DNA of 24,455 nt. Source: Podochytrium sp. JEL0797. Its lineage: Eukaryota > Chytridiomycota > Chytridiomycetes > Chytridiales > Chytriomycetaceae. Below are positions 8,340 through 18,358 of this stretch, in pieces. The position numbers and the translations under genes are program-made. The notes beneath the pieces were generated by a model. The model did no database searches. It was not told the DNA's origin and saw nothing but the letters and a program-made list of their open reading frames with translations. The number at the start of each line of letters is the position of its first letter. Position 1 is the first letter of the stretch. The stretch is taken from positions 1-24,455 of the forward strand of contig JADGJG010000311.1 of assembly GCA_027596195.1 (NCBI GenBank). Reading direction: 5' to 3'.

Positions 8340-8754
8340 ATGTCCTTCAACGCAGTGAGTCTATCAATGTGATTATCTCGCCGACTGATGAATTTGCAAA
8401 TCCTTCCCGTGGCCCAGGACACCATCCACGCCATCATGAAGCAAGCGGTGAGCACTTGATCGCAGCAAAGTTCCGTCCTCATGCCTTTCGAACAGACCAA
8501 CAACCCAGACTTGAAACTCACCAAGGACGCCCTTCCAGTTTCGTGCGAGCTGCTGACCGTTTTCACCACCGGTTCGTGGCTGATTTGAAATTCCATTTTT
8601 TCTCGTGTTGGCTGCTCACCAACACTCAACAGAGCTTGTCATGCGGAGTCTGCAGCAGGCGATTCAGCGAGAAAAGAATTCCGGGAAAGAGGTTGTTTTG
8701 GATGTGGCCGCGTTGGAGCGAATTTTGCCGCAATTGTTGCTCGATTTCAACTAA
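8340..8754 (+). CDS. CENP-X / MHF2 histone-fold protein
   Basis: Model: join 8340-8354, 8418-8447, 8496-8571 and 8633-8754, 80 aa; human CENP-X is about the same size. CENP-X pairs with CENP-S in the kinetochore CENP-T-W-S-X complex and, as MHF, helps FANCM at stalled replication forks. The spliced protein reads KLTKDALPVSCELL in the first histone-fold helix and ends in ALERILPQLLLDFN, close to the family's terminal EKVLPQLLLDF. Introns start GTGAGT, GTGAGC and GTTCGT and all end CAG; the third is phase 1 and restores TTELVMRSLQQAI. The first exon has only five codons. AATAAA follows at about 8771-8776. Confidence 0.92.
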
Positions 8755-8881
8755 AATGAAACGCGTGAATAATAAACCTTTATATGTCGTGACCCTTTTA
8801 CCCTTTCGGAAGTCGGAATATTCAAGGGATTGGCGTGCTGTAAATCTTTCAACGAACCGCAAACGAACGCAACCTAACTCT

Positions 8882-11800
8882 ATGGAAGTGCTGCCATCTG
8901 CAACAATCCAGAATATTCTCTGGGAAGTCCAAAACACTCTCGGTGATGTTATCAAGAGGAACGCCCAAACCGTCTCGCAGCTTCAACGCGTTGAATCGCA
9001 GCTCGTTGACATTCTGAAACAAAGTCGGGTTTCCCTTCTTCTTCTTTCCGCGCCGTTCTAATACTCATGTCTTGTAGAAAATGACGACAGAAGGATTTCA
9101 ACTTCAATGATTTCCGAATCGGGTATTCGATGGACGGGTGCCGATTATTTCAAACCGACAATCAGCGCCAACGTTTCGAAGCCCACTTCCATTTTCAGTA
9201 TCGATTCCAAGAGGGTATCCCAAAGCAGTATGGTTGCACTTCCGCTGAATTCAATCGTCGTCAGAAAACCTCACGAGTCGGGAAGTCGCGTCCTTGGAGA
9301 TGGACTCAAGAACGGCAAGTTTGAACGTTTCGCACCTTCAGAAAACCAAATCGCGGTGGAAAAGTATCGGTCTGCAATATTCACCGATGTAGAATGTATG
9401 CGCAAAGAATCAAGCGCGTCAGCCCACGCGGCGTTCAGATTTTCACCCGCACCAACCGTCAAGAAATCCGATAGCTTGCATCAATCTTACGTTGCGAACA
9501 AGAGCTCGCCAAAACTCACCAATCAAACTAGATTTCATTCATCGGAACAAACCTCACCTGCAGTAGTCCTCAGACCCCCAACCCAACAGTCATCGCGATC
9601 GGGAATAATTGAGTCAAATACTCACGAAATGCCACCTTCAACTACTTCATCAGTGTCCACAAGCTCATCTCTGGAAGCAAACAACTCCGCCGACTCAATA
9701 ATCGATAATGCATTCAGTTATCAAGGAACTCCAGTGCTAAAAGCGAAAAGCCAGCTCATGTCCGATTCCGAATCACCCAAAATTGAAATTACCCCGCACA
9801 TGGAGCCTGCAGAGGAATTTGGAAACCAGTCGTTATCCAGGTCAACAAGAACGGAAGAGGACGCCCGAAGCGAACTTTCAACAACTCCAAGTCAAAAAAA
9901 ACATAATGCGCGGAGAGTTTCGAAACCACTTCTGATGGGAATTCAAAAGCTACAAACCGTCGAAGACAGGGATGAAAACAGAAGCTCCTCCTCCCTGTTG
10001 TCTGCTCAGGGAAGAATGCCGAGGTTGCTGACACTGAAACGCGAAAGTTTAATCCACAGCGAATCACTTAAAGTCAAGGCCGAAAGTATTTATTCAGTCT
10101 CAAAGTACTCATTGATGTTGGAACCGCCTCGCAATTCCGAAGGGAAACTCAAATCCAATCTAACGCAAAAAGTGATGCACCATGATGTGCCCACGATTCC
10201 GACAGAGTTGCCAGAGAGTGAAGCAGTTGTCTGGGATTGGATTTTACTCATATTCTTGCTACCTGCGTTCGATAGCAAAGGAAGAGTTTTCTGCCTCGAC
10301 TTGTTTCAAATCACTGACATTGAAGGCTTGGCGTTACCAAAAAATGGGCTTCATCCAAGATCTACATTCAACGTGTATTGCGATCTTGTTTTGATTGGTA
10401 AATTTGCCATAAAGGGTATATTTTTCTTACACCATTTTTCAAAGGGGTGTATTTCGGATTTTTGTGGATACTTCCTTACATTGCGGTATACGATTTGGAA
10501 TCCCCAACAATACTATACTGGGGGATCATTGTCTCTGCTGTTTATCTTCTGGACTCTGTTGTCGCACTATTGACACCTCAGCCGACGATCACAAATGTTC
10601 TTTGCAGCTTCCGGGAATACGAAGCCCTCCGGCCACCTCTTCCAGTTTGGATGAGTGAATGGGTTGGATTGCGTGGAGTGATGGAGCTCCTCACAATTGT
10701 TTGTATTTTGAAGACCGCGTATTTTTAACGGTGGCACTGACCGTTTCACGTTCTTAGATCCCATTCGAAATCATCTTCTCCCAATATGAACACGGATCCC
10801 TTTTTCTTCTTCTCCGGCTATTCCGCCTGGCCCACCGCCTCCCCACAATGAGCTCGCGTTCATGCCTCTTGACACGCTGGAAATATCAAATCGACGAGAT
10901 GTGTGAATTCTCAGTTTCCAAAATCATCCCTATCCTGTTTTTCATGATGTTTTTTCTCCACTTCAACGCCTGCTCCATGTACTTTTTTGGGAAAGTGACT
11001 GGATTTGTGGGTTGGTCGGACGTGTGGCCCGAATTCGATGAAGCAGTTCATTTCAAGATTTATTCCTTCACGTTCTTCAAGGCTGTTGGAAACATGTTCC
11101 CGTGTTCATTCTCGTGAGTCTGGCGTTGAGACTCATGGCTTCCGTTTAAATTCTTGTTTTCGTCCGCTGCAACAGCCCACAAACTCCCTTGGAACAACTT
11201 GTGGCTTCATTTTACGTTGTTTCTGCTGCTGTACTCTACGCAGCATTTCTTGGCGCCATCTCTTCAACAACACTCTCCATAAACCCTTCAGGTGAGTAAT
11301 ATCCGTCGATTCCTTCCTGACCAGACCAAATCTCCCAGGGCGACTTTATTCTCAAAAGATGGACCAGCTGAGTGATTACGTCAAGTGGAAGAATCTGTCT
11401 CCTCAAACTGAGCAAAAGCTGTTCAACTATTATGAGATCAAGTTTGTAACCCCGCATATTCCTTTCGGTTGGGCAAGTAATCATTTCGGTTCGAATCCAG
11501 GTATCGCGGAAAATTCTTTGAAGAAGAGGTCCTCTTGTCCGAAATGAACGAATCATTGGTTTCAGTTGAGAACTCTCCCGTCCCCTCCCTTTCACCCCCA
11601 TTTCTAACTTGCCGCCATGCTAACCTCAGGAAATCTCACTCCAAAACACACGCAACTTGATCGAACGCGTCCCTTTTCTCCGACGTCAAATGGAAGATGG
11701 ACGCGACGACATCTACCTCGGCCGACTCGCGACTGCACTGCGACCACAGTATTACGTTACCGGAGACTACATCACGAAACAGGGAGACAGCGGCCAAGAC

Positions 11801-12162
11801 ATGTTTTTTATTCTATCTGGAAAAGTGGACGTCTTCGTGAACGGAAACCGCGTGGTTTCGTTATACGACGGAGCTTATATCGGCGGTAAACATCACCAAA
11901 TATAGCAGTTCGTGAGGCTAACATCCTACACCCCGCAGAAGTCGCGCTCATATCAAAAATTCTACGAACAGCCACAGTCCAAGCAGCCATGTCATCAATC
12001 CTCTATCGCCTAACCTACAACGATTTTCATGCAATCTTGGAAGAATTCGCCGACATGAAATTCCGAATTGCACAGCTGGCAAAGGAAAAGGATACCGCGT
12101 ATCAACGGACAGTGGCACTGCCGACAGAAACAGACGAGAACTCACCGAAGGAAGGATTGTGA
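8882..12162 (+). CDS. cyclic-nucleotide-gated / HCN-like ion channel
   Basis: Model: join 8882-9023, 9078-10397, 10445-10698, 10758-11113, 11176-11291, 11339-11441, 11501-11558, 11630-11885 and 11939-12162, 942 aa. Residues 1-460 are a Ser-rich, mostly disordered cytosolic region. GLHPRSTF marks the entry to S1, as in HCN/CNG channels. S1 is ~484-504, S2 ~511-533, S3 ~560-580, S4 ~584-598 (LFLLLRLFRLAHRLP, few arginines), S5 ~622-646 and S6 ~700-722. The filter reads MFPCSFSPQTP (~685-695) where CIGYG or TIGET is usual. A C-linker (YYEIKYRGKFFEEEVLL) leads to a cNMP-binding domain with the phosphate cassette IGEVALI..RTATVQ (~867-881). Donors GTTTGT and GTCGGG are atypical. 10218-10325 may be an extra in-frame intron, giving 906 aa. 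Confidence 0.88.
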
Positions 12163-12276
12163 ATGGGAAATTAAAAAGCTCCGTGCGGGGGCGTACATGT
12201 GTCTGGTTAAAAAAATTGATTATATCCCTATTTGATCACATACGTTATTTTCGGGTTGATCTTGCAGACGTAGAAA

Positions 12277-12945
12277 ATGTCTATCCATCACCCCGACCAG
12301 CGCGACGATCGCTCGTCTTCATCTCTCAATTCATTCTGCTTGCACCGCTTTTGTCCGGAAAGGATCTCAAGCCCAGAATACCGCTCCAACCCAGCCCCCA
12401 GGCACCCTCGCAGCTGCAGCATTCTTCCATAGATTTTCACCAGATTCTCGCCCAACCCGAGTTGCCGCTCGCAATAGCGCCGTCCTTCCTAAAGGTGAAC
12501 GCCCAGCATTCGCGCTGCTCACACAAAACGCGAAAGCAAATCAGCCAGGAAACCTCAATCGGATCCATCACGTGCAATGCAAACGCCCAGCGTCAACATT
12601 TCCGCAATCTCCTCTCATGAGCTATTCCACTGACTCCTCCTCGAGTTCAACCACCCGACCTTTAATTAACGAGGTCGAGCAGCAAACCCGACAACATCTC
12701 CAACACCTCCATCGCATACAAGCACCGCTAACTGCAAAACAGTTTCACATTCTACAGCCCTCTCCACCAACCTTCGCCTCGCTCCCTTTCCCCGTTTCCC
12801 ACCCCATCTAAAACCCCGTTCTGGCTCGAAATCACCTCCTATCCGACCTCAAAACGCTCTCGCGGCTGTTCAAAATCCACCCACTCACAGTGGAAAACAT
12901 TCAAACGCAAGAGTCGAGTGAATAGTGGGAGTCCTCTGGGAATAT
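12277..12945 (+). pseudogene. CorA/MNR2-type Mg2+ transporter pseudogene, exon 1 only
   Basis: This is a truncated relative of exon 1 of the two neighbouring CorA genes. From ATG 12277 it reads SSPEYRSNP, matching their SGPDEY.SNQ region, but then goes out of frame. Near 12715-12790 it follows their YKHSQLQNR..FYSPL segment with deletions. At 12812-12925 it keeps TPFWLEIT, DLKTLSRLFKIHPLT and IQTQESSE before a TAG where they read REKCES. Similarity stops near 12945. The cytosolic C-terminal part and the two transmembrane helices are absent. Confidence 0.88.
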
Positions 12946-13336
12946 TTGTTTGTCGGGAGGAGAGAGGAGAAAAGGATGGCCATTTTATCACCTAATTTTT
13001 TAGACAGTAGAGAAGCGGTAAAATATAGCCCAATGATGATCATGAGACAGTCATTTAAACTCGTCCGGAGATCGAGGAGAGAAGAACGGCAGAGTATTGA
13101 AGACGTTTCAACGGGGTTTGGATATATGTACCTACGTAATTTACAGTATTTATTAGAGGGGAAAAAAGGAAAAACTACGCCGATATTAATTGAAGTCGGC
13201 GAGCGTGGCCACAATCGGAAATTTTTTTAATGGATATTAATCAATGTCGAACCCTGTGATACAAAATGTGATAGTGAGATTTTCAAACAAGCTTTTCAAA
13301 CATTTCCCCGAACATCCCTCAACTTCAAATTTCAAA
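12946..13336. other. 5' flank of first CorA gene; AT-richer stretch
   Basis: A 101-aa open frame (12928-13230) exists but has no recognised motif and no clear start. It is AT-richer than its surroundings. An in-frame upstream ATG at 13244 would extend the CorA protein by 31 residues. The ATG at 13337 is preferred because the paralog at 17541 starts at the matching place. Confidence 0.4.
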
Positions 13337-15269
13337 ATGCCCAACCACCGGCGAGACGACATCCCGGCATTCCTCCTCTCCGGTCCCAATTCCTATTCCA
13401 CCGCGGTGTCATCTGAAAGCGTCTCTGGCCCAGACGAATACGCCTCCAACCAAGACATCCTCGCCGCCGAAGCCTTTCTCCGCGAAGCCTCACCAACCTC
13501 CCGCCCAACCCGCGTCACCACCAGGAACAGCGCCGTTCTCCTCCCCTCAGAGCTTCACACCACTTCCCCCACCACCGAAGAAGCCGACCCCCACCGCACC
13601 TTCAGCATCGGCAGCAGCTTCCGCGAAGACGTGAACCGTCCACGTTCCTCATCCTGGGACTCTTTTCATTCCCACCATACGCGTGCGCATCAGCACACCG
13701 CACCGCAACCAGTAACTCGCCAGGATTCCATCATATCCGACGCAAATGCGCACGAACGCACCAATATCGATATTTCGGCAATCGCCGAATATCTCTCGAC
13801 CCCTTCTTCGAAACCATCCCCTCAAGAGTCCTCCACCTCGAAACCCATCCAACCTCCCACCTCAAACCTCACAAAACCAACCCATTCCACAACCCCCATC
13901 GCCTACAAACACTCCCAACTCCAAAACAGATACACATTCTACTCCCCCCTCACCTCCCACCTCTCCTCCCCCACTTTCCGCTCCCTCCCCTTCCCCACCT
14001 CCCCCGCACTCACCACTCTTCTCGAAACTCCGTTCTGGCTCGACATCACGGCCCCAACACCTTCCGACCTCAAAACGCTGTCACGACTGTTCAAAATCCA
14101 TCCACTCACGGCTGAAGACATTCAAATGCAAGAGTCGCGAGAAAAGTGCGAGTCGTTCAAGAATTACTCGTTTGTTGTGATTCAAAGTGTCGAGGAGGAC
14201 CCTACGACGGGAGACTTGTTACCCATCAATGTGTACATTCTGATTTATAAGGAATGCGTGTTGACTGTGAGTGTTTGTTGTTTTTCTCAACATTCATTGT
14301 TCCCTCCACGCCACAAGTGACCGATTTCTAAATCCCTCATATGAAACTCTCCCAGTTCCACGCCCAACCAATGATCCACCTCCCCAACATGCTCCACCGA
14401 ATCGACCGTCTGCAGCAATACGGCATGGCCTCCGTGTCCCCAGACTGGCTCAACTACGCTCTCATGGACGACATTGCCGACGGATTCCAGCCCCTCCTCG
14501 ACTATACTGGACACGAAGTTCGCTCGATCGACGCGTTGGTGTTGATTTTGAAGGCCAAGGAACAGGTACCAAAAAATATTCCGACAGCTGCTGCTATCGC
14601 ATCCCTCGCCCTTTTCCAAAAAGCACTAGTTACTGACGCAAAACACTCTCATTCCAGATGGACATGCTCCTACGAATCGGAAAAGCACGAAACAGCGTCA
14701 TGAATCTCCTGCATCTTTTAACTTCAAAAGTCGACTTGATCAAATCCGTCATCAAACGATCGTCTCAACCGCGGGCTCATTTGGCTTCTCCAGACAGCGA
14801 GACTGCACTGTACCTCGGTGATATTCAAGGTAATGGACGTGTTTTGCTTCGCTCTCGTTTCTTGAGCAAAGCCACTCACTCCCAACCCTCCCAAAAACTC
14901 AGATCACATCATCACCATGATCAAAAACCTCAATCATCACGAAAAGACACTCGCCCGGGCCCACTCCAACTACCTCGCACAAATCTCGATCGAAATCACA
15001 CAATCGTCAAACCGCGCAACGGACCTTGCGACCAAAGTGACTGCATTGGCGAGTATTTTGGTGCCGTTGAACGTGGTGACGGGATTATTTGGCATGAACG
15101 TGAAAGGTGGGGCAATTGATTTTTCTATTTCTAGCGGCTCAAACTTTTTTCAACACTTTTAGTTCCGGGAAGAGAAGAAGATTCCCTCATCTGGTTTTAC
15201 GGGATTTGCATCTTCATGGGTGTGTTGGCATACGCCTGTTTTGTGTTTGTGCGCCGATACGGGGTGTAG
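13337..15269 (+). CDS. CorA-family Mg2+ transporter (ALR1/MNR2 type), copy 1
   Basis: Model: join 13337-14266, 14356-14565, 14658-14829, 14903-15106 and 15163-15269, 540 aa. Family members are pentameric Mg2+ channels of the fungal plasma membrane (ALR) or vacuole (MNR2). The N-terminal ~200 residues are Ser/Thr/Pro-rich and disordered. The conserved cytosolic domain follows: TPFWLDIT, LSRLFKIHPLTAEDIQ, REKCESFKNYSF and LPINVYILIYKECVLT. A long helix follows (SNYLAQISIEITQ), then TM1 with GLFGMN, the signature that selects Mg2+, then the loop VPG and TM2 (FYGICIFMGVLAYACFVFV) with a short basic tail. An intron splits the loop directly after the GMN motif. Exon 3 begins with Met where the two paralogs have Thr. 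AATAAA is near 15311. Confidence 0.95.
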
Positions 15270-15583
15270 CGGGGCTGCGAAGGCGCCGTGAAACAAAAAA
15301 CGATTAGACTCAATAAAGACATTCCTCTCGCCTTGCCCCTTTCTTTCCAAGATGTTTGCCGTTACGACGTTTTTTTATTTCAATATGCTCCGTTGGGTGA
15401 AACAGGACCGACCCCGCCTCGCCCCAAATTGAAATTACCCCGCACGTGGTGGAGTCGAAATCAATTCCTACAAAACCGCCAAATGCATTCACTCACTTCC
15501 ACTCTTTTTCAACAGTGTTGGGATTCTTTCTTAATTCTTATATTGCAATAAATTGGATCTAGGTTTATTTCCCCACGCCCCCA
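15270..15583. other. spacer between convergent CorA copies
   Basis: This is the centre of the inverted duplication. The sequences just past the two stop codons are not alike, so the duplication ends at about the stop codons. It holds polyadenylation signals for both genes (plus-strand AATAAA near 15311; minus-strand signals near 15548-15570). No gene is seen. Confidence 0.6.
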
Positions 15584-17541
15584 CTACACCCCATATCGGC
15601 GCACAAACATAAAACACGCGTAAGCCAACACACACATGAAGACGCAAATCCCCAAAAACCAGGAAATAGAATCCTCCACGTCTTGCCCCGGAACTACACA
15701 AAAATAGTGTCAAAAAAGTTAGCCCCTTCTAAAAAAATATCGAGTGGAAATATCAATTTCCCCCCACCTTTCACATTCATTCCAAACAACCCCGTCACCA
15801 CGTTCAACGGCACCAAGATACTCGCCAACGCAGTCACTTTGGTCGCAATGTCCGTTGCGCGGTTTGACGATTGTGTGATTTCGATCGAGATTTGAGCGAG
15901 GTAGTTGGAGTGGGCCCGGGCGAGTGTCTTTTCGTGATGATTGAGGTTTTTGATCATGGTGATGATGTGGTCTGTGATTGTGCGTTTGAGTGGGGTCAGA
16001 TTCACCCCGGAGCAAATTTAAAATTTGAGCGAATCCAAAAATCTCGGAAGCACCGCGTTCGTACCTTGAATATCGCCGAGATACAGCGCAGTCTCGCTAT
16101 CCGGAGAAGCCAAATGAGCCCGCGGTTGAGACGATCGCTTGATGACGGATTTGATCAAGTCGACTTTTGAAGTCAACAAATGCAGGAGATTCATGACGCT
16201 GTTTCGTGCTTTCCCGATTCGCAATAACATGTCCGTCTGGTATATGAACGTTTTTTTTGTGCGTCAGTAACGTGCTTTTTGGAATAGGGGAGGGATGTCG
16301 CCGGTTTTTTTTGTTACCTGCTCCTTGGCCTTCAAAATCAACACCAACGCGTCAATTGAGCGCACCTCGTGTGCAGTGTAATCGAGGAGAGGTTGGAACC
16401 CGTCCGCAATGTCATCCATGAGCGCGTAGTTGAGCCAGTCGGGGGACACAGAGGCCATCCCGTATTGATGTAGACGGTCGATTCGGTGGAGCATGTTAGG
16501 GAGGTGGATCATTGGCTTAGCGTGGAACTTTGGGGTTTCGAATATTAATTTCCATTTTTTATGCACGCGCGTAGCAGAACAAAAAAACAAACTCACAGTC
16601 AACACGCATTCCTTGTAAATCAGAATATACACATTAATCGGCAACAAATCTCCCGTCGCAGGATCCTCTTCAACACTCTGAATCACAACAAACGAATAAT
16701 TCTTGAACGACTCGCACTTTTCTCGCGACTCTTGCATCTGAATGTCTTCAGCCGTGAGCGGGTGAATCTTGAACAGCCTTGAGAGCGTTTTTAGGTCGGA
16801 CGGAGTAGGGGCCGTGATGTCGAGCCAGAACGGAGTTTCGAGAAGAGTGGTGAGTGCGGGGGAGGTGGGGAAGTGGAGGGACCGGAAGGTCGGGGAAGTA
16901 AGGTGAGAAGTGAGTGGGCTGTAGAACGTGAATCTGTTTTGGAGTTGGGAGTGTTTGTAGGCGATGGGAGGTTTGGAAAATTCGGGGTGCGTGTGCTTCG
17001 AACTAGGAGGTGAGAGGATGGGGTTCGAGGTGGAGAACTCTTTTGACGGTTGGGAGAGGGAGGAAGGGTTCGAAAGGTATTCTGCGATTGCGGAAATGTT
17101 GATACTCGCGCGATCGCGCGCGTTTGTATCGGATAGGATTGACAGGTTGGATGAATCCTCGCGTGTTACGGGTGGGCGTGGTGTGGTATGATGTGTACGC
17201 GTTTGATGGGAATGGAAAGAGTCGCAGGATGAGGCGCGTGCACGGTTCAAGTCTGAGCGGAAACTGCTGCCGATGCTGAGGGTGCGGTGGGGTTCGGTTT
17301 CTTGGGTGGTGGGGGATGTGATGTGAAGGTCTGAAGGGAGGAGATGGGCGCTGGTGGTGGTGGTGACGCGGGTTGGGCGGGATGTGGGGGAGGATTGGCG
17401 GAGGAAGGCTTCGGCGGCGAGGATATCTTGGTTGGAGGTGTATTCGTCTGGGCTGGAGATGCTTGACGATGACGCGGGGGAATAGGAGGTGGAACCGGAG
17501 AGGAGATATGCTGGGCTGTCATCCCGCCGGTGGTTAGTCAT
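15584..17541 (-). CDS. CorA-family Mg2+ transporter (ALR1/MNR2 type), copy 2
   Basis: Model: complement of 15584-15693, 15768-15971, 16065-16236, 16318-16527 and 16597-17541, 546 aa. Exons 2-4 have the same lengths as in copy 1 (210, 172, 204 nt) and all introns are in the same positions and phases. Exon 3 differs from copy 1 by one residue (Thr for Met at its start) and exon 2 by about three. The N-terminal disordered region is more diverged (MTNHRRDDSPAYLLSG). The conserved core, GLFGMN, VPG and TM2 (FLGICVFMCVLAYACFMFV) are all intact, so this is probably a working gene. It is convergent with copy 1 and divergent from copy 3. Confidence 0.95.
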
Positions 17542-18358
17542 TTTGAGAGTTGAAGTTGACAGATGTTCGAACGTTAGAAAATCTCATCTCTCGTATCTCG
17601 TATCAATGGGGTTCGATTCTGATTACAAACCATTACTTCAAAACTCCGACTCCAGGCACGCCGACCGACGTCAACAATTGACGTGACTCCAGGAAAACCG
17701 AGATGGGTGTAGTATGCGGCAACCGAGATTTATTGCGCCTACAGCTGGCTAAGAAAAACGGAAAAATCAGTGCAAATGCCTTCAATAGACATGCGATGAA
17801 AAAGCACCCCTATTGGTGTACGTGGTAGAATCGAAAGGTGTGGAAGCCAATGCCCCTTCCCAGACACAGACTTCCAATCTTGTTGCATACATAAACACTT
17901 AAACTGTCTGTAGCTGTTTTAGGTTGAAAACGCGTCCATTGGATAAGATCTTCCAGCCGAATTGTCAAATGACACATTTAGCTTCTTCTTCTGTCAACCG
18001 TCGAAGGGCCTAGCGGCTTGAGCGACTCTCCAACAAGCTCGAATGCTTGTCTGCATCTGATTTCTCATTTTCGATTGCTCTGGCCGTCTTCTTGCTCTTG
18101 GATCGATTTAACGTCCTCCTCCGATGTTAGCGCATGTACGGTCTCCAATGTGGGATTTGTTTCCTTCTACTACGGTTCCTAAAAACTTCATCCCTTTCCA
18201 AGCACCTTCTGCTATAATTCAATCTCTTTACAAGCCCATGAGCAAATCACCAAGTATCAACAAGATTTTCACGACTTTGGCTTCGAGCCCTATTTAAGAT
18301 TTTCAACTTCCGAAAAGCAAAGATCACCTCGAAGATCACCCCCGCCAACGGTCACACG
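17542..18358. promoter_or_regulatory. divergent CorA2/CorA3 intergenic region with CRE-like palindrome
   Basis: These 817 bp separate divergent CorA genes. At 17668-17684 lies ACGTCAA-CAA-TTGACGT, a perfect inverted repeat of two TGACGT half-sites, the core recognised by many CREB/ATF-type bZIP factors. It is 127 bp upstream of the copy 2 ATG. A 41-codon open frame (17703-17828) occurs but has no family match. The rest shows no recognised gene. Confidence 0.5.

Noticed and set aside
8463..8465. earlier CAG acceptor for CENP-X intron 2
   Set aside because: It would make an 18-nt intron, far below the size of any other intron in the window.
12925..13230. 101-aa plus-strand open frame between the dead CorA copy and CorA copy 1
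   Set aside because: It has no recognisable motif, and its start lies inside the pseudogene match.
13746..14180. Pro/Ser-rich 144-aa frame inside CorA copy 1
   Set aside because: It is a frame-shifted shadow of the disordered N-terminal coding region.
15121..15134. alternative splice acceptor TTTCTAG before the last exon of CorA copy 1
   Set aside because: Using it breaks the conserved GMN-to-VPG loop, whereas the acceptor at 15162 restores it as in copies 2 and 3.
17703..17828. 41-codon open frame in the CorA2/CorA3 intergenic region
   Set aside because: It is too short, with no family match and no splice partners; chance is the simplest explanation.
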